Assembly (NCBI GenBank): GCA_964035795.1
Contig: OZ038322.1
Location: forward strand, 2,390,264 to 2,454,263
Length of the DNA: 64,000 nucleotides
Source of the DNA: Pterobdella sp. o SKG-2022
Lineage: Eukaryota; Annelida; Clitellata; Hirudinida; Piscicolidae
Direction: 5' to 3'
Each line of letters begins with the position of its first letter. Position 1 is the first letter of the stretch. This document shows, one piece after another, positions 33,961 through 46,262 of the stretch. The notes beneath the pieces were generated by a model. It was not told the origin of the DNA and did not search any database. It saw nothing but the letters and a program-made list of their open reading frames with translations. The position numbers were made by a program, and so were the translations under genes.

Positions 33961-36900
33961 ATATTCTATTTTTTTTGTTATAATTTCTTAATTCTCAACA
34001 CGAATGAGTTTTCAAGCATATATTTTTCAATTCACTCCAAGGTTCTGTTGCCAGAGCCATTTTATCACAAGTATGATTTTTTCTTTAAGCATCACCTCGC
34101 TCGGAGTTACCTCAAGCGTCTGTTTGCTAAAAATATTTCTTTTAATAGTTTCAATAATCTTCGGGTCGAAACTAGATTTTTTCAACAAATAACTTGATTT
34201 CACATTAACATTTGTCGTTTTTTTTTTTTAAATTTCAACATGAGGAAAATTTCAAGCATTTTTAGGTCAAGTCACCGCAAGAATATGTTACCAAAAATAT
34301 TTTATCAAAAGTAAGATTGGTTCTTTAAACACGCTTTCGCTTGGAGTCACCGCGAACTTCTTTTCGCTAACAACCTTTTTCCTACTAGTTTTCGTCATGT
34401 CGAAACTGGATTTTTTGTGCTCAAACTGGAGTTAATATTCTATTTTTTTTGTTATACTTTCTAAATTCTCAACACGAATGAGTTTTCAAGCATATATTTT
34501 TCAACTCACTCCAAGGTTCTGTTGCCAGAGCCATTTTATCAAAAGTATGATTTTTTCTTTAAACATCACCTCGCTCGGAGTTACCTCAAGCGTCTGTTTG
34601 CTAACAACATTTCTTCTAATAGTTTCAATAATCTTCGGGTCGAAACTAGATTTTTTCAACAAAAAACTTCATTTTACATTTAATTTGTCTTTTTTTTTTT
34701 TTAAATTCCAACATGAGGAACATTTCAAGCATTTCTAGGTCAAGTCACCGCAAGGTTATGTTACCAAAACTATTTTATCAAAAGTGAGATCGGTTTTGTA
34801 AACTCACTTTCGCTTGGATTCACCGCAAACTTCTTTTCGCTAACAACCTTTTTCCTACTAGTTTTCGTCATGTCGAAACTGGATTTTTTGTGCTCAAACT
34901 GGAGTTAATATTCTATTTTTTTTGTTATAATTTCTTAATTCTCAACACGAATGAGTTTTCAAGCATATATTTTTCAATTCACTCCAAGGTTCTGTTGCCA
35001 GAGCCATTTTATCACAAGTATGATTTTTTCTTTAAGCATCACCTCGCTCGGAGTTACCTCAAGCGTCTGTTTGCTAAAAATATTTCTTTTAATAGTTTCA
35101 ATAATCTTCGGGTCGAAACTAGATTTTTTCAACAAATAACTTGATTTCACATTAACATTTGTCGTTTTTTTTTTTTAAATTTCAACATGAGGAAAATTTC
35201 AAGCATTTTTAGGTCAAGTCACCGCAAGAATATGTTACCAAAACTATTTTATCAAAAGTAAGATTGGTTCTTTAAACACGCTTTCGCTTGGAGTCACCGC
35301 GAACTTCTTTTCGCTAACAACCTTTTTCCTACTAGTTTTCGTCATGTCGAAACTGGATTTTTTGTGCTCAAACTGGAGTTAATATTCTATTTTTTTTGTT
35401 ATACTTTCTAAATTCTCAACACGAATGAGTTTTCAAGCATATATTTTTCAACTCACTCCAAGGTTCTGTTGCCAGAGCCATTTTATCAAAAGTATGATTT
35501 TTTCTTTAAACATCACCTCGCTCGGAGTTACCTCAAGCGTCTGTTTGCTAACAACATTTCTTCTAATAGTTTCAATAATCTTCGGGTCGAAACTAGATTT
35601 TTTCAACAAATAACTTGATTTCACATTAACATTTGTCGTTTTTTTTTTTGAAATTTCAACATGAGGAAAATTTCAAGCATTTTTAGGTCAAGTCACCGCA
35701 AGGTTATGTTACCAAAACTATTTTATCAAAAGTGAGATCGGTTTTGTAAACTCACTTTCACTTGGATTCACCGCAAACTTCTTTTCGCTAACAACCTTTT
35801 TCCTACTAGTTTTCATTTGTCGAAACTGGATTTTTTGTGCTCAAACTGGAGTTAATATTCTATTTTTTTTGTTATAATTTCTTAATTCTCAACACGAATG
35901 AGTTTTCAAGCATATATTTTTCAATTCACTCCAAGGTTCTGTTGCCAGAGCCATTTTATCACAAGTATGATTTTTTCTTTAAACATCACCTCGCTCGGAG
36001 TTACCTCAAGCGTCTGTTTGCTAAAAATATTTCTTCTAATAGTTTCAATAATCTTCGGGTCGAAACTAGATTTTTTCAACAAATAACTTGATTTCACATT
36101 AACATTTGTCGTTTTTTTTTTTTAAATTCCAACATGAGGAACATTTCAAGCATTTCTAGGTCAAGTCACCGCAAGGTTATGTTACCAAAACTATTTTATC
36201 AAAAGTGAGATCGGTTTTGTAAACTCACTTTCGCTTGGATTCACCGCAAACTTCTTTTCGCTAACAACCTTTTTCCTACTTGTTTTCGTCATGTCGAAAC
36301 TGGATTTTTTGTGCTCAAACTGGAGTTAATATTCTATTTTTTTTGTTATAATTTCTTAATTCTCAACACGAATGAGTTTTCAAGCATATATTTTTCAATT
36401 CACTCCAAGGTTCTGTTGCCAGAGCCATTTTATTACAAGTATGATTTTTTCTTTAAACATCACCTCGCTCGGAGTTACCTCAAGCGTCTGTTTGCTAAAA
36501 ATATTTCTTCTAATAGTTTCAATAATCTTCGGGTCGAAACTAGATTTTTTCAACAAATAACTTGATTTCACATTAACATTTGTCGTTTTTTTTTTTGAAA
36601 TTTCAACATGAGGAAAATTTCAAGCATTTTTAGGTCAAGTCACCGCAAGGTTATGTTACCAAAACTATTTTATCAAAAGTGAGATCGGTTTTGTAAACTC
36701 ACTTTCGCTTGGATTCACCGCAAACTTCTTTTCGCTAACAACCTTTTTCCTACTTGTTTTCGTCATGTCGAAACTGGATTTTTTGTGCTCAAACTGGAGT
36801 TAATATTCTATTTTTTTTGTTATACTTTCTAAATTCTCAACACGAATGAGTTTTCAAGCATATATTTTTCAACTCACTCCAAGGTTCTGTTGCCAGAGCC

Positions 36901-38730
36901 ATTTTATCACAAGTATGATTTTTTCTTTAAACATCACCTCGCTCGGAGTTACCTCAAGCGTCTGTTTGCTAAAAATATTTCTTCTAATAGTTTCAATAAT
37001 CTTCGGGTCGAAACTAGATTTTTTCAACAAATAACTTGATTTCACATTAACATTTGTCGTTTTTTTTTTTGAAATTTCAACATGAGGAACATTTCAAGCA
37101 TTTTTAGGTCAAGTCACCGCAAGGTTATGTTACCAAAACTATTTTATCAAAAGTGAGATCGGTTTTGTAAACTCACTTTCGCTTGGATTCACCGCAAACT
37201 TCTTTTCGCTAACAACCTTTTTCCTACTAGTTTTCGTCATGTCGAAACTGGATTTTTTGTGCTCAAACTGGAGTTAATATTCTATTTTTTTTGTTATACT
37301 TTCTAAATTCTCAACACGAATGAGTTTTCAAGCATATATTTTTCAACTCACTCCAAGGTTCTGTTGCCAGAGCCATTTTATCAAAAGTATGATTTTTTCT
37401 TTAAACATCACCTCGCTCGGAGTTACCTCAAGCGTCTGTTTGCTAACAACATTTCTTTTAATAGTTTCAATAATCTTCGGGTCGAAACTAGATTTTTTCA
37501 ACAAAAAACTTCATTTTACATTAACATTTGTCTTTTTTTTTTTTTTAAATTCCAACATGAGGAACATTTCAAGCATTTCTAGGTCAAGTCACCGCAAGGT
37601 TATGTTACCAAAACTATTTTATCTAAAGTGAGATCGGTTTTGTAAACTCACTTTCGCTTGGATTCACCGCAAACTTCTTTTCGCTAACAACCTTTTTCCT
37701 ACTTGTTTTCGTCATGTCGAAACTGAATTTTTTGTGCTCAAACTGGAGTTAATATTCTCTTTTTTTTGTTATAATTTCTAAATTCCAAACACGAATGAGT
37801 TTTCAAGCATATATTTTTCAACTCACTCCAAGGTTTTGTTGCCAGAGCCATTTTATCAAAAGTATGATTTTTTCTTTAAACATCACCTCGCTCGGAGTTA
37901 CCTCAAGCGTCTGTTTGCTAAAAATATTTCTTCTAATAGTTTCAATAATCTTCGGGTCGAAACTAGATTTTTTCAACAAATAACTTGATTTCACATTAAC
38001 ATTTGTCGTTTTTTTTTTTGAAATTTCAACATGAGGAACATTTCAAGCATTTTTAGGTCAAGTCACCGCAAGGTTATGTTACCAAAACTATTTTATCAAA
38101 AGTGAGATCGGTTTTGTAAACTCACTTTCGCTTGGATTCACCGCAAACTTCTTTTCGCTAACAACCTTTTTCCTACTAGTTTTCGTCATGTCGAAACTGG
38201 ATTTTTTGTGCTCAAACTGGAGTTAATATTCTATTTTTTTTGTTATACTTTCTAAATTCTCAACACGAATGAGTTTTCAAGCATATATTTTTCAACTCAC
38301 TCCAAGGTTCTGTTGCCAGAGCCATTTTATCAAAAGTATGATTTTTTCTTTAAACATCACCTCGCTCGGAGTTACCTCAAGCGTCTGTTTGCTAACAACA
38401 TTTCTTCTAATAGTTTCAATAATCTTCGGGTCGAAACTAGATTTTTTCAACAAAAAACTTCATTTTACATTTAAATTGTCTTTTTTTTTTTTTAAATTCC
38501 AACATGAGGAACATTTCAAGCATTTCTAGGTCAAGTCACCGCAAGGTTATGTTACCAAAACTATTTTATCAAAAGTGAGATCGGTTTTGTAAACTCACTT
38601 TCGCTTGGATTCACCGCAAACTTCTTTTCGCTAACAACCTTTTTCCTACTTGTTTTCGTCATGTCGAAACTGGATTTTTTGTGCTCAAACTGGAGTTAAT
38701 ATTCTATTTTTTTTGTTATACTTTCTAAAT
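33961..38730 (+). repeat. Block 8: first copy of the AAGCATCACC block, then mosaic
   Basis: Landmarks 34004, 34478, 34951, 35425, 35898, 36372, 36846, 37320, 37795 and 38269. Monomers 34004 and 34951 carry TTTAAGCATCACC and CGCAAGAATATG, a combination found again only near 43.0-44.2 kb and 50.1-51.3 kb (CGCAAGAATATG alone also at 49441). The run to the TTTTATTACAAG monomer at 36372 matches 43008-45376 at offset 9,004. Private changes are CCAAAAATATTTTATC near 34311 and an altered patch at 35760-35822. Monomers 37320 and 37795 carry TATCTAAAG (about 37620) and GGTTTTGTTGCC (about 37832), shared at offset 15,634 with 52954-53617. Confidence 0.83.
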
Positions 38731-41700
38731 TCTCAACACGAATGAGTTTTCAAGCATATATTTTTCAACTCACTCCAAGGTTCTGTTGCCAGAGCCATTT
38801 TATCAAAAGTATGATTTTTTCTTTAAACATCACCTCGCTCGGAGTTACCTCAAGCGTCTGTTTGCTAAAAACATTTCTTTTAATAGTTTCAATAATCTTC
38901 GGGTCGAAACTAGATTTTTTCAACAAAAAACTTCATTTTACATTAACATTTGTCTTTTTTTTTTTTTAAATTCCAACATGAGGAACATTTCAAGCATTTC
39001 TAGGTCAAGTCACCGCAAGGTTATGTTACCAAAACTATTTTATCAAAAGTGAGATCGGTTTTGTAAACTCACTTTCGCTTGGATTCACCGCAAACTTCTT
39101 TTCGCTAACAACCTTTTTCCTACTTGTTTTCGTCATGTCGAAACTGGATTTTTTGTGCTCAAACTGGAGTTAATATTCTATTTTTTTTATTATAATTTCT
39201 TAATTCTCAACACGAATGAGTTTTCAAGCATATATTTTTCAATTCACTCCAAGGTTCTGTTGCCAGAGCCATTTTATCACAAGTATGATTTTTTCTTTAA
39301 ACATCACCTCGCTCGGAGTTACCTCAAGCGTCTGTTTGCTAAAAATATTTCTTCTAATAGTTTCAATAATCTTCGGGTCGAAACTAGATTTTTTCAACAA
39401 ATAACTTGATTTCACATTAACATTTGTCGTTTTTTTTTTTGAAATTTCAACATGAGGAAAATTTCAAGCATTTTTAGGTCAAGTCACCGCAAGATTATGT
39501 TACCAAAACTCTTTTATCAAAAGTAAGATTGGTTCTTTAAACACGCTTTCGCTTGGAGTCACCGCGAACTTCTTTTCGCTAACAACCTTTTTCCTACTAG
39601 TTTTCGTCATGTCGAAACTGAATTTTTTGTGCTCAAACTGGAGTTAATATTCTCTTTTTTTTGTTATAATTTCTAAATTCCCAACACGAATGAGTTTTCA
39701 AGCATATATTTTTCAATTCACTCCAAGGTTCTGTTGCCAGAGCCATTTTATCACAAGTATGATTTTTTCTTTAAACATCACCTCGCTCGGAGTTACCTCA
39801 AGCGTCTGTTTGCTAAAAATATTTCTTCTAATAGTTTCAATAATCTTCGGGTCGAAACTAGATTTTTTCAACAAATAACTTGATTTCACATTAACATTTG
39901 TCGTTTTTTTTTTTGAAATTTCAACATGAGGAAAATTTCAAGCATTTTTAGGTCAAGTCACCGCAAGATTATGTTACCAAAACTATTTTATCAAAAGTAA
40001 GATTGGTTCTTTAAACACGCTTTCGCTTGGAGTCACCGCGAACTTCTTTTCGCTAACAACCTTTTTCCTACTAGTTTTCGTCATGTCGAAACTGGATTTT
40101 TTGTGCTCAAACTGGAGTTAATATTCTATTTTTTTTGTTATAATTTCTTAATTCTCAACACGAATGAGTTTTCAAGCATATATTTTTCAATTCACTCCAA
40201 GGTTCTGTTGCCAGAGCCATTTTATCACAAGTATGATTTTTTCTTTAAACATCACCTCGCTCGGAGTTACCTCAAGCGTCTGTTTGCTAAAAATATTTCT
40301 TCTAATAGTTTCAATAATCTTCGGGTCGAAACTAGATTTTTTCAACAAATAACTTGATTTCACATTAACATTTGTCGTTTTTTTTTTTGAAATTTCAACA
40401 TGAGGAAAATTTCAAGCATTTTTAGGTCAAGTCACCGCAAGATTATGTTACCAAAACTATTTTATCAAAAGTAAGATTGGTTCTTTAAACACGCTTTCGC
40501 TTGGAGTCACCGCGAACTTCTTTTCGCTAACAACCTTTTTCCTACTAGTTTTCGTCATGTCGAAACTGAATTTTTTGTGCTCAAACTGGAGTTAATATTC
40601 TCTTTTTTTTGTTATAATTTCTAAATTCCCAACACGAATGAGTTTTCAAGCATATATTTTTCAACTCACTCCAAGGTTCTGTTGCCAGAGCCATTTTATC
40701 ACAAGTATGATTTTTTCTTTAAACATCACCTCGCTCGGAGTTACCTCAAGCGTCTGTTTGCTAAAAATATTTCTTCTAATAGTTTCAATAATCTTCGGGT
40801 CGAAACTAGATTTTTTCAACAAATAACTTGATTTCACATTAACATTTGTCGTTTTTTTTTTTGAAATTTCAACATGAGGAAAATTTCAAGCCTTTTTAGG
40901 TCAAGTCACCGCAAGGTTATGTTACCAAAACTATTTTATCAAAAGTGAGATCGGTTTTTTAAACTCACTTTCGCTTGGAGTCACCGCAAACTTCTTTTCG
41001 CTAACAACCTTTTTCCTACCAGTTTTCGTCATATCGAAACTGAATTTTTTGTGCTCAAACAGGAGTTAATATTCTCTTTTTTTTGTTATAATTTCTAAAT
41101 TCCCAACACGAATGAGTTTTCAAGCATATATTTTTCAACTCACTCCAAGGTTCTGTTGCCAGAGCCATTTTATCAAAAGTATGATTTTTTCTTTAAACAT
41201 CACCTCGCTCGGAGTTACCTCAAGCGTCTGTTTGCTAAAAACATTTCTTTTAATAGTTTCAATAATCTTCGGGTCGAAACTAGATTTTTTCAACAAAAAA
41301 CTTCATTTTACATTAACATTTGTCTTTTTTTTTTTTTAAATTCCAACATGAGGAACATTTCAAGCATTTCTAGGTCAAGTCACCGCAAGGTTATGTTACC
41401 AAAACTATTTTATCAAAAGTGAGATCGGTTTTGTAAACTCACTTTCGCTTGGATTCACCGCAAACTTCTTTTCGCTAACAACCTTTTTCCTACTTGTTTT
41501 CGTCATGTCGAAACTGGATTTTTTGTGCTCAAACTGGAGTTAATATTCTATTTTTTTTATTATAATTTCTTAATTCTCAACACGAATGAGTTTTCAAGCA
41601 TATATTTTTCAATTCACTCCAAGGTTCTGTTGCCAGAGCCATTTTATCACAAGTATGATTTTTTCTTTAAACATCACCTCGCTCGGAGTTACCTCAAGCG

Positions 41701-42960
41701 TCTGTTTGCTAAAAATATTTCTTCTAATAGTTTCAATAATCTTCGGGTCGAAACTAGATTTTTTCAACAAATAACTTGATTTCACATTAACATTTGTCGT
41801 TTTTTTTTTTGAAATTTCAACATGAGGAAAATTTCAAGCATTTTTAGGTCAAGTCACCGCAAGATTATGTTACCAAAACTCTTTTATCAAAAGTAAGATT
41901 GGTTCTTTAAACACGCTTTCGCTTGGAGTCACCGCGAACTTCTTTTCGCTAACAACCTTTTTCCTACTAGTTTTCGTCATGTCGAAACTGAATTTTTTGT
42001 GCTCAAACTGGAGTTAATATTCTCTTTTTTTTGTTATAATTTCTAAATTCCCAACACGAATGAGTTTTCAAGCATATATTTTTCAATTCACTCCAAGGTT
42101 CTGTTGCCAGAGCCATTTTATCACAAGTATGATTTTTTCTTTAAACATCACCTCGCTCGGAGTTACCTCAAGCGTCTGTTTGCTAAAAATATTTCTTCTA
42201 ATAGTTTCAATAATCTTCGGGTCGAAACTAGATTTTTTCAACAAATAACTTGATTTCACATTAACATTTGTCGTTTTTTTTTTTGAAATTTCAACATGAG
42301 GAAAATTTCAAGCATTTTTAGGTCAAGTCACCGCAAGATTATGTTACCAAAACTATTTTATCAAAAGTAAGATTGGTTCTTTAAACACGCTTTCGCTTGG
42401 AGTCACCGCGAACTTCTTTTCGCTAACAACCTTTTTCCTACTAGTTTTCGTCATGTCGAAACTGGATTTTTTGTGCTCAAACTGGAGTTAATATTCTATT
42501 TTTTTTGTTATAATTTCTTAATTCTCAACACGAATGAGTTTTCAAGCATATATTTTTCAATTCACTCCAAGGTTCTGTTGCCAGAGCCATTTTATCACAA
42601 GTATGATTTTTTCTTTAAACATCACCTCGCTCGGAGTTACCTCAAGCGTCTGTTTGCTAAAAATATTTCTTCTAATAGTTTCAATAATCTTCGGGTCGAA
42701 ACTAGATTTTTTCAACAAATAACTTGATTTCACATTAACATTTGTCGTTTTTTTTTTTGAAATTTCAACATGAGGAAAATTTCAAGCATTTTTAGGTCAA
42801 GTCACCGCAAGATTATGTTACCAAAACTATTTTATCAAAAGTAAGATTGGTTCTTTAAACACGCTTTCGCTTGGAGTCACCGCGAACTTCTTTTCGCTAA
42901 CAACCTTTTTCCTACTAGTTTTCGTCATGTTGAAACTGGATTTTTTGTGCTCAAACTGGA
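38731..42960 (+). repeat. Block 9: 2,370-bp five-monomer duplication
   Basis: Landmarks 38742, 39216, 39690, 40164, 40638; then 41112, 41586, 42060, 42534. The first four monomers recur at +2,370. The rare A-to-C change giving AAAACTCTTTTATC occurs at 39511 and 41881 only. The fifth monomer (40638) does not match what follows at 43008, so the copied stretch is about 1.85 kb (about 38.75-40.56 kb and 41.11-42.93 kb). The GATTGG/CCGCGAAC half-B allele dominates here. Confidence 0.88.
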
Positions 42961-45900
42961 GTTAATATTCTATTTTTTTTGTTATAATTTCTTAATTCTC
43001 AACACGAATGAGTTTTCAAGCATATATTTTTCAATTCACTCCAAGGTTCTGTTGCCAGAGCCATTTTATCACAAGTATGATTTTTTCTTTAAGCATCACC
43101 TCGCTCGGAGTTACCTCAAGCGTCTGTTTGCTAAAAATATTTCTTTTAATAGTTTCAATAATCTTCGGGTCGAAACTAGATTTTTTCAACAAATAACTTG
43201 ATTTCACATTAACATTTGTCGTTTTTTTTTTTTAAATTTCAACATGAGGAAAATTTCAAGCATTTTTAGGTCAAGTCACCGCAAGAATATGTTACCAAAA
43301 CTATTTTATCAAAAGTAAGATTGGTTCTTTAAACACGCTTTCGCTTGGAGTCACCGCGAACTTCTTTTCGCTAACAACCTTTTTCCTACTAGTTTTCGTC
43401 ATGTCGAAACTGGATTTTTTGTGCTCAAACTGGAGTTAATATTCTATTTTTTTTGTTATACTTTCTAAATTCTCAACACGAATGAGTTTTCAAGCATATA
43501 TTTTTCAACTCACTCCAAGGTTCTGTTGCCAGAGCCATTTTATCAAAAGTATGATTTTTTCTTTAAACATCACCTCGCTCGGAGTTACCTCAAGCGTCTG
43601 TTTGCTAACAACATTTCTTCTAATAGTTTCAATAATCTTCGGGTCGAAACTAGATTTTTTCAACAAAAAACTTCATTTTACATTTAATTTGTCTTTTTTT
43701 TTTTTTAAATTCCAACATGAGGAACATTTCAAGCATTTCTAGGTCAAGTCACCGCAAGGTTATGTTACCAAAACTATTTTATCAAAAGTGAGATCGGTTT
43801 TGTAAACTCACTTTCGCTTGGATTCACCGCAAACTTCTTTTCGCTAACAACCTTTTTCCTACTAGTTTTCGTCATGTCGAAACTGGATTTTTTGTGCTCA
43901 AACTGGAGTTAATATTCTATTTTTTTTGTTATAATTTCTTAATTCTCAACACGAATGAGTTTTCAAGCATATATTTTTCAATTCACTCCAAGGTTCTGTT
44001 GCCAGAGCCATTTTATCACAAGTATGATTTTTTCTTTAAGCATCACCTCGCTCGGAGTTACCTCAAGCGTCTGTTTGCTAAAAATATTTCTTTTAATAGT
44101 TTCAATAATCTTCGGGTCGAAACTAGATTTTTTCAACAAATAACTTGATTTCACATTAACATTTGTCGTTTTTTTTTTTTAAATTTCAACATGAGGAAAA
44201 TTTCAAGCATTTTTAGGTCAAGTCACCGCAAGAATATGTTACCAAAACTATTTTATCAAAAGTAAGATTGGTTCTTTAAACACGCTTTCGCTTGGAGTCA
44301 CCGCGAACTTCTTTTCGCTAACAACCTTTTTCCTACTAGTTTTCGTCATGTCGAAACTGGATTTTTTGTGCTCAAACTGGAGTTAATATTCTATTTTTTT
44401 TGTTATACTTTCTAAATTCTCAACACGAATGAGTTTTCAAGCATATATTTTTCAACTCACTCCAAGGTTCTGTTGCCAGAGCCATTTTATCAAAAGTATG
44501 ATTTTTTCTTTAAACATCACCTCGCTCGGAGTTACCTCAAGCGTCTGTTTGCTAACAACATTTCTTCTAATAGTTTCAATAATCTTCGGGTCGAAACTAG
44601 ATTTTTTCAACAAAAAACTTCATTTTACATTTAATTTGTCTTTTTTTTTTTTTAAATTCCAACATGAGGAACATTTCAAGCATTTCTAGGTCAAGTCACC
44701 GCAAGGTTATGTTACCAAAACTATTTTATCAAAAGTGAGATCGGTTTTGTAAACTCACTTTCGCTTGGATTCACCGCAAACTTCTTTTCGCTAACAACCT
44801 TTTTCCTACTAGTTTTCGTCATGTCGAAACTGGATTTTTTGTGCTCAAACTGGAGTTAATATTCTATTTTTTTTGTTATAATTTCTTAATTCTCAACACG
44901 AATGAGTTTTCAAGCATATATTTTTCAATTCACTCCAAGGTTCTGTTGCCAGAGCCATTTTATCACAAGTATGATTTTTTCTTTAAACATCACCTCGCTC
45001 GGAGTTACCTCAAGCGTCTGTTTGCTAAAAATATTTCTTCTAATAGTTTCAATAATCTTCGGGTCGAAACTAGATTTTTTCAACAAATAACTTGATTTCA
45101 CATTAACATTTGTCGTTTTTTTTTTTTAAATTCCAACATGAGGAACATTTCAAGCATTTCTAGGTCAAGTCACCGCAAGGTTATGTTACCAAAACTATTT
45201 TATCAAAAGTGAGATCGGTTTTGTAAACTCACTTTCGCTTGGATTCACCGCAAACTTCTTTTCGCTAACAACCTTTTTCCTACTTGTTTTCGTCATGTCG
45301 AAACTGGATTTTTTGTGCTCAAACTGGAGTTAATATTCTATTTTTTTTGTTATAATTTCTTAATTCTCAACACGAATGAGTTTTCAAGCATATATTTTTC
45401 AATTCACTCCAAGGTTCTGTTGCCAGAGCCATTTTATTACAAGTATGATTTTTTCTTTAAACATCACCTCGCTCGGAGTTACCTCAAGCGTCTGTTTGCT
45501 AAAAATATTTCTTCTAATAGTTTCAATAATCTTCGGGTCGAAACTAGATTTTTTCAACAAATAACTTGATTTCACATTAACATTTGTCGTTTTTTTTTTT
45601 GAAATTTCAACATGAGGAACATTTCAAGCATTTTTAGGTCAAGTCACCGCAAGGTTATGTTACCAAAACTATTTTATCAAAAGTAAGATTGGTTCTTTAA
45701 ACACGCTTTCGCTTGGAGTCACCGCGAACTTCTTTTCGCTAACAACCTTTTTCCTACTAGTTTTCGTCATGTCGAAACTGGATTTTTTGTGCTCAAACTG
45801 GAGTTAATATTCTATTTTTTTTGTTATACTTTCTAAATTCTCAACACGAATGAGTTTTCAAGCATATATTTTTCAACTCACTCCAAGGTTCTGTTGCCAG

Positions 45901-46262
45901 AGCCATTTTATCACAAGTATGATTTTTTCTTTAAACATCACCTCGCTCGGAGTTACCTCAAGCGTCTGTTTGCTAAAAATATTTCTTCTAATAGTTTCAA
46001 TAATCTTCGGGTCGAAACTAGATTTTTTCAACAAATAACTTGATTTCACATTAACATTTGTCGTTTTTTTTTTTTAAATTCCAACATGAGGAACATTTCA
46101 AGCATTTCTAGGTCAAGTCACCGCAAGGTTATGTTACCAAAACTATTTTATCAAAAGTGAGATCGGTTTTGTAAACTCACTTTCGCTTGGATTCACCGCA
46201 AACTTCTTTTCGCTAACAACCTTTTTCCTACTTGTTTTCGTCATGTCGAAACTGGATTTTTT
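42961..46262 (+). repeat. Block 10: second copy of the AAGCATCACC block
   Basis: Landmarks 43008, 43482, 43955, 44429, 44902, 45376 and 45850. Order and markers repeat 34004-36846 at offset 9,004, including TTTAAGCATCACC in the first and third monomers, CGCAAGAATATG downstream of each, TTTTATTACAAG in the sixth, and CATGTTGAAAC just upstream (42927 versus 33923). Unlike 35425, monomer 44429 has AAAAACTTCATTTTAC rather than AAATAACTTGATTTC, so the two copies have since diverged by conversion or an earlier exchange. Confidence 0.86.
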
